Of a stretch of DNA of 64,000 bases, positions 7,946 through 16,502 are shown one piece after another. Position 1 is the first letter of the stretch. The number at the start of each line of letters is the position of its first letter. The notes beneath the pieces were generated by a model. The model searched no databases. It was not told where the DNA came from and worked only from the letters and a program-made list of their open reading frames with translations. Source of the DNA: CAVHXA01 sp963639765 (GTDB lineage Bacteria; Bacillota; Clostridia; Oscillospirales; Oscillospiraceae); the NCBI GenBank assembly GCA_963639765.1, contig CAVHXA010000003.1:1-64000 (forward strand). Reading direction: 5' to 3'. The position numbers and the translations under genes are program-made.

Positions 7946-8573
7946 AAAAAAAGCCCCGGTTTCCCGGGGCGAAGACGGACGGGTTCCTACCAGACGCAAC
8001 AAAAACTCGCTTCTGATATATGTGTCGGTGCTTTTTGCCGCGGCCTTTCTGCTTGTACTGTTTTCGTTCCTGCTCTCGCAGAGGTCCAGCAGTCAGACCA
8101 TCTCCACGCTCAGCCAGACCAGTGCCACGGCGGTTGGGCGCGTGCAGGAGCTTGAAGCCGCATATGCACAGCTGAACGAAGAAAACCTTCGGCTGAATGC
8201 CGAGATCGAATCACTGACCGAAGACCTGTCCGACCTGCAGTCTGCCTATGACGCAATGAGCCGGCAGAGCTCCGATACGGAGGATGCGCTGGCGGCTGCC
8301 CGTACGCAAAGCAGCGAGCAGCAGGCCGAGCTCGAGGATCTGCAGATGCAGCTTGCCGAGGCACAGGCCCGTCTTGATGACCTGACTGCCGCTGCGCAGG
8401 TGCAGACGCTTCTGATGCAGGGGGCACAGGCTGCGTTGTCCTCAGACACAGACGGCCTCAGCACCGTGCTGGCTCAGATTGACGTCAGCCGGCTGGATTC
8501 CAATCAGCAGACCCTGTATATGCTGCTGAACCAGAAGCTGACGTGGGCCGCCGGCAGTGAGCATGCACAATAA
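7938..8573 (+). CDS. Membrane-anchored coiled-coil protein
   Basis: This 211-residue protein has a basic cytoplasmic N-terminus, one transmembrane segment (YVSVLFAAAFLLVLFSFLL, about residues 29-47) and then a long heptad-rich region to about residue 155, rich in Glu, Gln and Leu. The GTG at 7938 is preceded by AGGGAG and overlaps the parB stop. No enzymatic motif is seen. Its position suggests a role linked to the envelope or chromosome segregation, but no function is recognised. Confidence 0.75.
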   Translation: MDEKKAPVSRGEDGRVPTRRNKNSLLIYVSVLFAAAFLLVLFSFLLSQRSSSQTISTLSQTSATAVGRVQELEAAYAQLNEENLRLNAEIESLTEDLSDLQSAYDAMSRQSSDTEDALAAARTQSSEQQAELEDLQMQLAEAQARLDDLTAAAQVQTLLMQGAQAALSSDTDGLSTVLAQIDVSRLDSNQQTLYMLLNQKLTWAAGSEHAQ

Positions 8574-8622
8574 ACAGCAGGGCAAACCCGTGAAGTATGT
8601 CCGCAGATTCCGGCAGTCGTCT

Positions 8623-8641
8623 CCGGCAAAAGCCGGTTTTT
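8623..8641 (+). terminator. Short intrinsic terminator after the parAB unit
   Basis: CCGGC, an AAAA loop and GCCGG are followed by five T residues, between the coiled-coil gene and mscL. Confidence 0.55.
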
Positions 8642-8686
8642 CCCGGCGGCCGAATCAGGACTTTTTATGTTATGGGGAGGATTTTC

Positions 8687-9136
8687 ATGAAAAAGTTTTT
8701 TGCAGAGTTCAAGGCGTTTATCAGTCGCGGAAATGTCTTGGACATGGCGATCGGCGTGATCATCGCCACCGCGTTCGGCAAGATTACCACATCCCTTGTA
8801 AACGACGTATTCATGCCCTTTATCGGCTGGATCATCGGCGGCGTTGACCTGACGGAGCGGTTGAATATCCAGGTAGCACCTGCGGTTCTCAACGAAGCCG
8901 GCGAGGTCATAAAGGAAGCAACGGTACTGGGCTTTGGCACCTTCCTTGGAACCATAATCGACTTTGTTCTGGTTGCCTTTATTGTCTTCTGCATCGTAAA
9001 GGCCTTTAACAAGGCCCACGATCTGTCCGAGGCCCGCCGCAAATCCGCCGGAGAGCCTGAGCCCGAGGAAGAACCCGGCCCCACAGCCGAGGAGCTTCTG
9101 ACCGAAATCCGCGATCTGCTGAAGGAACGGAAATAA
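8687..9136 (+). CDS. mscL: Large-conductance mechanosensitive channel MscL
   Basis: This 149-residue channel should open at high membrane tension to release solutes in osmotic down-shock. The amphipathic N-terminal helix and TM1 read FKAFISRGNVLDMAIGVII; TM2 is in GTIIDFVLVAFIVFCIVKAF. The C-terminal bundle LTEIRDLLKER is conserved. GGGGAGG lies seven bases before the chosen ATG, and this start matches the family. An acidic, proline-rich linker (EPEPEEEPGP) precedes the C-terminal helix. Confidence 0.95.
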   Translation: MKKFFAEFKAFISRGNVLDMAIGVIIATAFGKITTSLVNDVFMPFIGWIIGGVDLTERLNIQVAPAVLNEAGEVIKEATVLGFGTFLGTIIDFVLVAFIVFCIVKAFNKAHDLSEARRKSAGEPEPEEEPGPTAEELLTEIRDLLKERK

Positions 9137-9212
9137 CGCGTTTCGCGGAGTCCGGACAGTCCGATTTGTCTTTTCTGCGCCGCGAAGGCGCTGCCACGAA
9201 AGGCGGTTTTGT

Positions 9213-9929
9213 ATGGAATACTATCTTCCGGAAAAGCCCCATGATGACTTTGTCCCGGCTCTGGTCGGCTTTATTCTCTCCATGCTGCTGAGCGTTGTGC
9301 TGGGGATTTTTCTGGGCTATGGCGTCAGGCTGTATCTGGGCGGGGATGAAGAGGTCGCTCTGACATACACCTATACCGAGCGTATGGCCGCGGCAAAAAC
9401 CGCCTTTTCTGCCGACATCTATGACTATCAGATTGCGGCGGTTCCGCTGGCACAGGACCCGGGGGTACGAGTGGTCCGCGCTGCCGACGGCAATCCTGTG
9501 GTTGTGCTGGCCGACGGTACCCGCCATACACCGGAGGAATACTTTTCCGAAATCCGTCCCGTAGAGACGCAGACCGGGCAGGAAATGGCCGTAAGCGTTG
9601 GCGACGACGGTCTGGAAACCTTTTCCGAAACCGGCGGAGAGAGCGTAACCATCTCTGCGCAGGACGTCATAGACGCCGTATACCGGATTTTTGCGGGAGC
9701 GGAGACTGCCCTGGCCGACTATACCGATTCCGCCGGCGATGCCGTGGAGGATGTAACCCTTTGGAACATAGCGGCAGACAGCGACGGAAACGTATATTTT
9801 TATCTGTATTATGACTATGCCGGATTTATTGCCATAGCCTATAATCCGAGCAACGGCTTTGCCCAGCGCACAGAGCCCATACAGCTCATGCCGCAATGGT
9901 ATTTTGACTATGCCTACAACATCGAATAG
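9213..9929 (+). CDS. Membrane-anchored protein of unknown function
   Basis: This 238-residue protein has one N-terminal transmembrane segment (about residues 15-40, LVGFILSMLLSVVLGIFLGYG) and an acidic extracytoplasmic domain with no recognised motif. The C-terminal part is rich in Tyr and Asp (YFYLYYDYAG). The stop lies inside the start of mnmA, a 20-base overlap, so the two are probably coupled. Confidence 0.7.
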   Translation: MEYYLPEKPHDDFVPALVGFILSMLLSVVLGIFLGYGVRLYLGGDEEVALTYTYTERMAAAKTAFSADIYDYQIAAVPLAQDPGVRVVRAADGNPVVVLADGTRHTPEEYFSEIRPVETQTGQEMAVSVGDDGLETFSETGGESVTISAQDVIDAVYRIFAGAETALADYTDSAGDAVEDVTLWNIAADSDGNVYFYLYYDYAGFIAIAYNPSNGFAQRTEPIQLMPQWYFDYAYNIE

Positions 9930-10965
9930 ATCCCGTGTGCTGCTGGCTCTGTCCGGCGGCGTGGATTCCACCATGGCGGCGCAAGCGCTGCTGCGGCAGG
10001 GCTGCGACGTAACGGCACTGTATCTGATTCTGCACGGCCCCGGACTTGCAGAGGTCCAACGGGCCAGACGCTCCGCGCAGGAGCTTGGTGTCCGGCTTAT
10101 AGAGCTTGATCTGCGGGACCGCTTTGCCGACCGGGTGATGCAGCCCTTTCAGGAAGCCTGGGCTGCCGGAAAAACGCCCAATCCCTGCGTTATCTGCAAC
10201 AGGACCATCAAATTCGGAGCTCTGCTTGACTTTGCCGAGCAGGAGGGCTATGCTGCCCTTGCCACGGGCCACTATGCCCGCACGGTCACGGCCCCGAACG
10301 GGCGCACACTGCTGCTGCGGGGAACGGATCCGCATAAGGACCAGAGCTATTTTCTGGCGGGGCTGAATCAGCGACAGCTGGCCTTTGCCCGTTTTCCGCT
10401 TGGCGACTGTCAGAAATCGCAGATCAGGCACACGGCAGAACAGGCCGGGTTTTCCGCATCTGCCGACCGCGAAAGTCAGGATGTCTGCTTTCTGCCGGAC
10501 GGAGACTATGCGGCCTGGCTGGAGGCTCGGGGCTTTGCCTTTACTTCCGGCAGCTTTATCACGGCCGACGGAACCGTTCTGGGCCCGCACCGGGGCGCCG
10601 AACGCTACACGCCCGGTCAGCGGCGCGGCCTTGGGCTGGCTTTGGGCAGCCGTTCCTATGTTACGGGTCGGGCAGGCTGCGATGTTGTCGTCGGGCCGCC
10701 GGAGGATCTGTTCTCCAAAACGGTTTTTCTGGGGCCGCTGAACTGCATCGCCGAGCCCTGCCTTACCGGGCCAGCCGAGGTTTCGGTCAAGCTGCGCTAT
10801 CGTCAGACTCCGGCCCGGGCCGTGCTCACTCCGCTGGAACACGGAGCCCGACTTGATTTTTCAGAGCCGCAGCGCGCCCCGGCACCCGGTCAGCTGGCTG
10901 TGTGCTATCAGGGCGATATCGTATATGCCGGTGCGGAGATTCTTTCTGCCGGCAGGATCAGATAA
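9910..10965 (+). CDS. mnmA: tRNA 2-thiouridylase MnmA
   Basis: This 351-residue enzyme should transfer sulfur to U34 of Lys, Glu and Gln tRNAs. The PP-loop LALSGGVDS is at residues 12-20, the first catalytic Cys is in NPCVICNRTIKFG, ATGHYA follows, and the second catalytic Cys is in ESQDVCFLP. The ATG at 9910 gives a start close to the PP-loop; the ribosome site is weak, which fits coupling to the overlapping upstream gene. The next gene is acpP, 26 bases downstream. Confidence 0.93.
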   Translation: MPTTSNRSRVLLALSGGVDSTMAAQALLRQGCDVTALYLILHGPGLAEVQRARRSAQELGVRLIELDLRDRFADRVMQPFQEAWAAGKTPNPCVICNRTIKFGALLDFAEQEGYAALATGHYARTVTAPNGRTLLLRGTDPHKDQSYFLAGLNQRQLAFARFPLGDCQKSQIRHTAEQAGFSASADRESQDVCFLPDGDYAAWLEARGFAFTSGSFITADGTVLGPHRGAERYTPGQRRGLGLALGSRSYVTGRAGCDVVVGPPEDLFSKTVFLGPLNCIAEPCLTGPAEVSVKLRYRQTPARAVLTPLEHGARLDFSEPQRAPAPGQLAVCYQGDIVYAGAEILSAGRIR

Positions 10966-10991
10966 CAGAACACCATTCTGGAGGTAAATTT

Positions 10992-11219
10992 ATGGTACTC
11001 GAACACATCCGTCAGCTGCTTGCCGAGCAGCTGGATTATGACATCGAACAGATTACGGCCGACACCAGCATCATCGACGATTTGGGCGCAGACTCCCTGG
11101 ATATTGTAGAGCTGATGATGGACGTAGAGGAGCAATACGGCCTGAATGCCGAAGAAGAAGACCTGATGGGCATCAAAACCGTGGGCGACGTGGTCCGGTT
11201 CATCGAGGCACGCATCTGA
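10992..11219 (+). CDS. acpP: Acyl carrier protein
   Basis: This 75-residue acyl carrier protein has the phosphopantetheine attachment motif GADSLDIVEL, with Ser at about residue 36, and an acidic helix after it. It starts at ATG behind GGAGG. It carries growing acyl chains in fatty acid synthesis or a related pathway. No fatty acid synthesis gene is adjacent, so a second ACP elsewhere may do the bulk of that work. Its stop overlaps the start of the next gene (TGATG). Confidence 0.93.
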   Translation: MVLEHIRQLLAEQLDYDIEQITADTSIIDDLGADSLDIVELMMDVEEQYGLNAEEEDLMGIKTVGDVVRFIEARI

Positions 11220-11974
11220 TGAAGCAGCCTGTTCTTGCCGTGGTGCTGGCCGCAGGAAAGGGCACGCGTCTGCACTCGGCAGAAAATCCGCGGCCCAAAT
11301 GTCTGCGTCTTGCGGCGGATCGACCGCTGCTGGCCTGGGTGCTCGACGCACTGAGCTTTTTGCCCCAAAACCGGATTATCCTGATTGGCGGTTATAAGCG
11401 TGAGCAGGTTTTTGCCGCTTTTCCCGACTGCCTTCATGTCACACAGGAACCGCAGCTCGGCACGGGTCACGCCTTGCTGTGTGCCCGCGACTGTCTGACA
11501 GACTTCAACGGGACGGTTCTGGTCTGTTATGGCGATATGCCTCTGCTCAGGCAGCAGACCTATCAGGCTCTGCTGGACCACCATTTCGCTTCGGGTGCGG
11601 CCTGCACGCTCCTTTCCGGAACCTCCCGGCTGCCGCTGCCCTACGGCCGTGTGCTGCGCGATAAAGACGGCAGCTTTCTTCGGGTTGTGGAGGATCGCGA
11701 CTGTACGCCGGAGCAGCGGGCCATTGATGAGCTGAACTGCGGCATCTATGCCTTTGACTGCCAAAAGCTGCTGCCCTGTCTGTATGAGCTCAGAGCCGAC
11801 AACAGCCAGCACGAGTACTACCTTACCGACGTGCCGGCCCTGCTTCGGGCCGGGGGCGAAGCCGTCCGTGTTTTCTGCGCTCCGCTCGAAGAACAGCTTT
11901 TGGGCGTAAACACCCCCGAACAGCTGCAGCAGGTAGAGGATATTCTTCGTGCGCGCGCGAGCGCCAACAGCTGA
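11219..11974 (+). CDS. GlmU-like sugar nucleotidyltransferase without acetyltransferase domain
   Basis: This 251-residue protein has the signature VVLAAGKGTRL near its start, PKCLRLAADRPLLAWVLDAL, a QEPQLGTGHALL segment, and CYGDMPLL with the metal-binding Asp. It resembles the N-terminal uridyltransferase half of GlmU. The left-handed beta-helix acetyltransferase half is absent, so it should not be called a full GlmU. It is one base out of phase with acpP and shares its operon. It is followed by a bidirectional terminator. Confidence 0.82.
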   Translation: MKQPVLAVVLAAGKGTRLHSAENPRPKCLRLAADRPLLAWVLDALSFLPQNRIILIGGYKREQVFAAFPDCLHVTQEPQLGTGHALLCARDCLTDFNGTVLVCYGDMPLLRQQTYQALLDHHFASGAACTLLSGTSRLPLPYGRVLRDKDGSFLRVVEDRDCTPEQRAIDELNCGIYAFDCQKLLPCLYELRADNSQHEYYLTDVPALLRAGGEAVRVFCAPLEEQLLGVNTPEQLQQVEDILRARASANS

Positions 11975-11989
11975 GCCGACACCGCACAG

Positions 11990-12031
11990 AAAAAAGACGA
12001 AACCCAAACGCAAGCGGGTTTCGTCTTTTTT
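11990..12031. terminator. Bidirectional intrinsic terminator
   Basis: A perfect 16-bp stem (AAAAAAGACGAAACCC with its complement) lies between convergent genes, with an A tract on one side and a T tract on the other. It should stop both the acpP unit and the rpsF-ssb-rpsR operon. Confidence 0.92.
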
Positions 12032-12045
12032 GAATATGCAGCCGG

Positions 12046-12279
12046 TTAGTCGGCAATATAGGGCAGCAGGGCGATATGCCGTGCGCGCTTGATTGCAACG
12101 GTCAGCTGGCGCTGATGTCTTGCACAGGTTCCGGTTGTGCGGCGGGGCAGGATCTTGCCGCGCTCTGAGAGATAGCGGCGAAGCTTTGCCGTGTCTTTGT
12201 AGTCGATGAAGTCGATCTTATCCACACAGAAGTTGCAGACCTTTCTGCGCTTCCGGGTTCTGTTTCTGTCGTTGGCCAT
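12046..12279 (-). CDS. rpsR: 30S ribosomal protein S18
   Basis: This 77-residue protein of the small subunit platform pairs with S6. The core IDFIDYKDTAKLRRYLSERGKILPRR is intact. The CNFC cysteine pair near residue 15 marks the zinc-type (C+) form. It is the last gene of rpsF-ssb-rpsR, with AAGGAGG upstream. Confidence 0.97.
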   Translation of the reverse strand: MANDRNRTRKRRKVCNFCVDKIDFIDYKDTAKLRRYLSERGKILPRRTTGTCARHQRQLTVAIKRARHIALLPYIAD

Positions 12280-12302
12280 AACGATCCTCCTTTGTTGTGA
12301 GG

Positions 12303-12785
12303 TTAGAAGGGCAGCGCGTTGTCGTCGTCTTCCAGGATGGAAAAGTCTGACCCCGCAAAGGAAGCGGTTCCGGTGGAACGGCTCTGATAGCTGCCCTGAT
12401 ATGCGCTGTTCTGGTAGCTGCCGGACGCGGCGGAATCGGTTCCGCCGGATGGCTGAGACTGCGATTTGGAATCTGCAAAGTAGACGTTGTCTGCTACAAC
12501 CTCGGCGGCGGTACGCTTGTTGCCGTCTTTGTCGGTGTATTTGCGGATCTGCAGACGCCCGGACACGGCCATGGGCTTGCCCTTGCTAAAGTGCTTGCAG
12601 ACAAATTCTGCCGTGCTGCGCCAGGCCACGCAGTTGATAAAGTCGGTTTCCTTTTCCTGGGCGTCTTTGGACTGGAAGTCGCGGTCTACAGCCAGGGTAA
12701 AGGAGGCTACAGCCAGCCCGCTTTGCGTGCGGCGCAGCTCCGGGTCCTGGGTCAGCCGGCCCATGATCACGATGTGGTTCAGCAT
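12303..12785 (-). CDS. ssb: Single-stranded DNA-binding protein
   Basis: This 160-residue SSB has an N-terminal OB fold (MLNHIVIMGRLTQDPELRRT, then FINCVAWRSTAEFVCKHFSKG), a disordered Gln/Ser/Gly linker, and the acidic tip EDDDNALPF, which recruits partner proteins. It lies between rpsF and rpsR, the conserved arrangement in Firmicutes. Confidence 0.96.
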   Translation of the reverse strand: MLNHIVIMGRLTQDPELRRTQSGLAVASFTLAVDRDFQSKDAQEKETDFINCVAWRSTAEFVCKHFSKGKPMAVSGRLQIRKYTDKDGNKRTAAEVVADNVYFADSKSQSQPSGGTDSAASGSYQNSAYQGSYQSRSTGTASFAGSDFSILEDDDNALPF

Positions 12786-12797
12786 AAGGCAGCCTCC

Positions 12798-13094
12798 TTA
12801 CGCTTCTGTTGCAACGATCAGGTGACGCAGGATACCGTCGGTGATGTTGAACACGCGGCTGAGCTCGGCAGGAAAGTCGGGCTTCATCTCACAGGTCATC
12901 AGCACGTAGTAGCCCTCGGGCAGATCGTTGATCGGGTAGGCAAGGCGACGTTTGCCCCATTCGTCGATGCTGGTGAGCGTGCCCTCAGCTTCGACCATGG
13001 ACTTGAAACGTTCGACCAGCGCAGCAATGCCCTCTTCGCCCTTGGCAGGGTCGATGATGTAGAGGATTTCGTATTTCTGGGAAAGTTTGGCCAT
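12798..13094 (-). CDS. rpsF: 30S ribosomal protein S6
   Basis: This 98-residue protein has the S6 core YEILYIIDPAKGEE and KRRLAYPINDLPEGYYVLM. The ATG at 13092-13094 is preceded by AAGGAGG and gives the family length; longer upstream frames are not supported. First gene of the operon, behind the promoter at 13177-13204. Confidence 0.95.
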   Translation of the reverse strand: MAKLSQKYEILYIIDPAKGEEGIAALVERFKSMVEAEGTLTSIDEWGKRRLAYPINDLPEGYYVLMTCEMKPDFPAELSRVFNITDGILRHLIVATEA

Positions 13095-13120
13095 GATTGC
13101 ACCTCCTTCTGGACATTTGG

Positions 13121-13168
13121 CCGCCGCCTGAAACGGCGGCAAGAAAGGTTGCCCGCCCAACAGGGCAG
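13121..13168 (-). promoter_or_regulatory. Structured rpsF leader, possible S6:S18 site
   Basis: On the minus strand two hairpins lie between the promoter and rpsF: one with GCCC and GGGC arms, one with CCGCCG and CGGCGG arms. Many bacteria have an S6:S18-binding leader at this place. A folding match was not tested. Confidence 0.35.
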
Positions 13169-13176
13169 ACCATTTT

Positions 13177-13204
13177 ATTTTATCTCTTTTTTCTGTCTTG
13201 TCAA
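13177..13204 (-). promoter_or_regulatory. Sigma-A promoter of rpsF-ssb-rpsR
   Basis: TTGACA, a 16-bp spacer and TAAAAT, minus strand, about 80 bp upstream of rpsF. Confidence 0.75.
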
Positions 13205-13306
13205 GCAGAAATTCCATGCATGCATCGCGCGTGAGCTGTCCGGCCCGCACGTGTATCTCGCAAATGAACTTTATGCAAACTTAACGAGTTTTTGAACAAA
13301 ATATGC

Positions 13307-13334
13307 TTGCATTTCGGCATTTTGCTGGTACAAT
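13307..13334 (+). promoter_or_regulatory. Promoter of the riboswitch-controlled surface protein
   Basis: An extended -10, TGGTACAAT (TACAAT at 13329-13334), lies just before the riboswitch; the -35-like TTGCAT is weak. Transcription would start near the P1 stem. Confidence 0.6.
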
Positions 13335-13414
13335 GTGGGCAAGCAAATACGGCAAAACCGGCGCAAGCCGGCGACGCAAAGCTATAGGGGCCCTCTGAGC
13401 CAGCCAGTTGCCAC
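13335..13414 (+). promoter_or_regulatory. Cyclic di-GMP-I riboswitch (GEMM-I)
   Basis: The 5' part CGGCAAAACC is followed by a CCGGC/GCCGG stem closed by a GCAA tetraloop, the conserved GACGCAAAGC, a second stem, and the 3' segment GCCAGCCAGTTGCC. Outer P1 pairing GTGG with CCAC closes the fold. Motif order, the GNRA loop and the spacing are those of the GEMM-I aptamer. It lies about 200 bp before the surface-protein start and just before a terminator, so it probably controls transcription by c-di-GMP. Confidence 0.9.
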
Positions 13415-13438
13415 AGACATTCGATGTCGATGCTTTTG

Positions 13439-13469
13439 CCGTGGGATTCTTCTGTCCGCACGGTTTTTT
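13439..13469 (+). terminator. Riboswitch expression-platform terminator
   Basis: CCGTG (13439-13443) pairs with CACGG (13459-13463), followed by six T residues. GTGG in its 5' arm could instead pair with CCAC of the aptamer P1 (13411-13414), and TCTGT (13451-13455) with ACAGA (13413-13417). That gives a possible antiterminator, so ligand binding would favour termination. Confidence 0.7.
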
Positions 13470-13609
13470 CTTTAGCTGCCGATATCCGCGCAGTGTCTTC
13501 AGAATGGCGGCTGGCCCGGGCTTGCGTTTTTGCAAAGCTGCGGGCTTTTTTGCGGGTGTTTGCCGTGGATATTTCACAGGATGTGCGCAAACGAAAAGGA
13601 GGATCTCAC

Positions 13610-16228
13610 ATGAAGAAGGTAACCCGTTCATTGCTTTCTGCTGTTCTGATCGTCTGCCTGCTGGCAACCGGCGTATGGGCAGCCGAGCCCGCGCCCGCGG
13701 CCGGAGCCGAAGATACCGCCATGCAGCGCTGGAGCGAATGCGGCGTTCTTTCCGCCGAGGTGCAGGACCCCAACGAGGAGATGACGCGCGAAAAGCTGGC
13801 CGCGCTGCTGGTACGGCTGCTGAAGCTTCCGCAGGATTCCGGCGTTTCGGATCTGGAGCTGTGCATCGCGGCGGGACTGCTCGGAGCCGAAGAAACCGCA
13901 GATGCTTCTGCGGCGCTTTCCCAGTCGCAGGCCATGGTGATCCTTGGAAAGGCGCTTGGGCTGGAGCCCGTTGAAGACGCGGAGCTGGAAACCGGCTCCG
14001 ATATGGACGGCGAGACAAAGGGCATGCTCGCGGCCATGGTTCAGGCCGGCATTGTGACCAAGGACGCGCTTGCTCCCGACAGCGGCATAAATCTTGCCTC
14101 TGTGGCAACTCTGCTCGACCGTGCCATCGGCACCTATGTCAGCGAGGACGGGGCGACCGTCACTGCCGAGGGCGGAACCGGCATCACGCTGGTTGTGGCG
14201 AAGAACGTCACCGTAACGGGCAATGTCGATACGCTGGTTGTCGCCTCCACCGAGAGCAGCGTCCGGATCGACGGGGCAACCGTTGCAAAGGTCAGCGTGA
14301 CCGGCGAGAGCAGCACCGTTGTTCTGAACAACGCTGAGGTCAAAACCGTTGTCGCCAGCGGCGCGAAGACCGCCGTGGAAACCACCGGCACCACCAAGGT
14401 CGAGACGCTGAGCGTCACAGGCGCAAGTGCCGCAGTAAAGACTGCGGGCGACACAACCGTGGGCACCCTCACCGTCAGCGCGGCGAATGCCGCAGTAGAG
14501 ACCGCCGGAAACACCAAGGTCGAGGCCGTTGCCGTCACCGGCGCGAGCACAACCGTCAAGACCGCCGACAACACCACGGTCGGCAAGCTGGAGGTCAGCG
14601 CGGCGAATGCCGCCGTTGTCACCGAGGGCAAGACCACCGTAGCCACGCTGGCCGTCAGCGGCACCAACACCGCCGTGGAAACCCGCGGCAGCGCGAAGAT
14701 CGAAAGCGTAACCGTCAGCGAGCAGGCGGCCGGCACCACCGTGACCGCCGGCAGCGGGACCACGATTGCAAAGGTGGAAAACAAGGCCGAGGGCACCACC
14801 GTCACCGGCAGCGGCGAGGTGCAGAGCGTTGCCTCCAGCAAGAATCTTGCGGTCGAGACGCAGGGCACGCAGGTCGACAACGTCGGAGACGCGCAGATCA
14901 GCATCACCGGCAAGGATGGCACGGCCAACACGGTCGAAAAGGGCAGCAGCGCGAGCGTTGAAACTGCCGAAAAGGCTGTCGAAGAAGTACACGTCTGCAA
15001 ATACTACCTCGACTCTTCGAAGGCCGCCACCTGCACCGAAGCCGGCTGGTACACCTACAGCTGCTTCTGCGGCGAAAGCTATACCACAACCGTAAATGCA
15101 TTGGGGCACAGCTATACCTCTGAAATAACAACCCCTGCCGCCTGTACGAGTGCGGGCGTGACAACCTACACCTGTTCCACCTGCGGCAATACCTATACGG
15201 AGCCGATCGCGGCATTGGGGCACAATTATGTTGCCTCTATAGAAACTACTGGCATGAAGGCCACAATCACCTATACCTGTTCATACTGCAACGATAGCTC
15301 CAGCAAATCGTATGTTGTGAATCCTGCAAGCGTGGCTAGCATGCCCAGCGGTGTGAAAATCGTGGACAAAGACACCAGTGAAACGGGAGGTACTAATAAG
15401 TTTGAGATAACACTGGAAGACGAAGAAGCCTTTTTATATTTCACACAGGTGTTTGATTGTTCCGCAGCATATGAGGCACGTAAAGCTGCTGGAAATTCCA
15501 ATAGCATCGAAAAATATAAGGCTGAAAAAAACTGTACAAATCTGAATATGTGGTATGGCGCTTATACAAGCGGCATTACAGTGAAGATGGCTTGTGATGT
15601 CGACTTGAATGGAATGACCGTTTCTACGGTAAAATTTGGAGGAAGCTACGGTCCGAACTTTGACGGCGATGGACATACCATCAGTAACGCAACAATGGAG
15701 GCTACATCCGAAAGTATAGGATTTTTCAATGGGAACATATCTGTTACGGATGTGACTTTTGATAATTTTACGGTTTCTGCTACTGGATGCACAAGCGCTG
15801 CTGTTGTCTCTGGATCCCTTACCGGACCAAACGCAATGATAACGGATGTTACTGTGAAAAACAGCACTGTAACCGGGGGCCGTTATACTGGCGCAATTGC
15901 AGGAGACTTTTATGGGAATATAACCGGATGCACAGTTGAAAACACCGTTGTTTCCGGTCAGTATAGAGCCGGAGGGATTGCTGGACAAGCGCAATCAGGC
16001 GCCGGCTATAAGATCACCGACAACACTCTGACGAACGTGACAGTAAAGGGCGACAATATGTGGCCTGGTAAGACAGAATATGAGCTTGGAAAAGTTATCG
16101 GGTGCTGGGCTACCAACGGCGGCGAATGCAAAAATAATTCCTTTGAGGGTGGGACGACTGAGGCAACTGCTGACGTTGGTAGAGTTTACGAAGGTTACAC
16201 ACCTCCAGAAATGGATAATGTTACCTGA
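13610..16228 (+). CDS. Secreted SLH-like, beta-repeat surface protein
   Basis: This 872-residue exported protein has a signal peptide ending at VWA (residues 1-24). Two S-layer-homology-like modules follow (about residues 30-180), and a long run of beta-strand repeats rich in Thr, Val and Ala with TTV and TVSAANAAVET motifs (about 185-430). Then come three Cys-rich repeats of the form CxxAGxxTYxCxCG ending in ALGHxY (about 460-560), and GLUG-like repeats (GGIAGQ, TGAIAGD; about 670-820). GGAGG precedes the ATG; in-frame codons upstream belong to the leader. SLH modules bind pyruvylated wall polymer, which the csaB product in this window should make. Expression is expected to depend on c-di-GMP. 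The gene is unusually rich in antisense ORFs because of its repeats. Confidence 0.85.
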   Translation: MKKVTRSLLSAVLIVCLLATGVWAAEPAPAAGAEDTAMQRWSECGVLSAEVQDPNEEMTREKLAALLVRLLKLPQDSGVSDLELCIAAGLLGAEETADASAALSQSQAMVILGKALGLEPVEDAELETGSDMDGETKGMLAAMVQAGIVTKDALAPDSGINLASVATLLDRAIGTYVSEDGATVTAEGGTGITLVVAKNVTVTGNVDTLVVASTESSVRIDGATVAKVSVTGESSTVVLNNAEVKTVVASGAKTAVETTGTTKVETLSVTGASAAVKTAGDTTVGTLTVSAANAAVETAGNTKVEAVAVTGASTTVKTADNTTVGKLEVSAANAAVVTEGKTTVATLAVSGTNTAVETRGSAKIESVTVSEQAAGTTVTAGSGTTIAKVENKAEGTTVTGSGEVQSVASSKNLAVETQGTQVDNVGDAQISITGKDGTANTVEKGSSASVETAEKAVEEVHVCKYYLDSSKAATCTEAGWYTYSCFCGESYTTTVNALGHSYTSEITTPAACTSAGVTTYTCSTCGNTYTEPIAALGHNYVASIETTGMKATITYTCSYCNDSSSKSYVVNPASVASMPSGVKIVDKDTSETGGTNKFEITLEDEEAFLYFTQVFDCSAAYEARKAAGNSNSIEKYKAEKNCTNLNMWYGAYTSGITVKMACDVDLNGMTVSTVKFGGSYGPNFDGDGHTISNATMEATSESIGFFNGNISVTDVTFDNFTVSATGCTSAAVVSGSLTGPNAMITDVTVKNSTVTGGRYTGAIAGDFYGNITGCTVENTVVSGQYRAGGIAGQAQSGAGYKITDNTLTNVTVKGDNMWPGKTEYELGKVIGCWATNGGECKNNSFEGGTTEATADVGRVYEGYTPPEMDNVT

Positions 16229-16451
16229 TAGAAATCGGCTTCTTCAGCTCCGTTTGTGTGAGAGCTGTCCCCAAGAGCAAATTGCTGATTCCTGCGTCCA
16301 TGCTGATTTTCCCAGAGATACAGCAGCACTTCCACCTAAGCACCACCAATCCCATACTTTTTGAAAAACACATGGAATACAAAACGCGCCGCCGGGCTTC
16401 TTTCAGGGAGGCCCGGCAGTGTGCTACATGGCCCGGTCATGCAGATGGGTG

Positions 16452-16480
16452 TTGTAAACCCGGGGGAGATGTAGTAAAAT
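16452..16480 (+). promoter_or_regulatory. Sigma-A promoter of the zinc-ribbon coiled-coil gene
   Basis: TTGTAA, a 17-bp spacer and TAAAAT, 22 bp upstream of the ATG at 16503. Upstream (16390-16428) a GCCGGGC/GCCCGGC stem could end transcription of the surface-protein gene, but it lacks a T tract. Confidence 0.6.
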
Positions 16481-16502
16481 ACCCGCAAAAGGAGGCTTGC
16501 GA

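Noticed and set aside
9140..9200. Terminator after mscL
   Set aside because: A TTCGCGG/CCGCGAA pairing exists, but the loop is long and there is no T tract next to the stem.
13628..15223. 531-codon minus-strand ORF, Gly/Ala-rich
   Set aside because: It is the shadow of the repeat region of the surface protein; the plus frame has a signal peptide, ribosome site and known modules.
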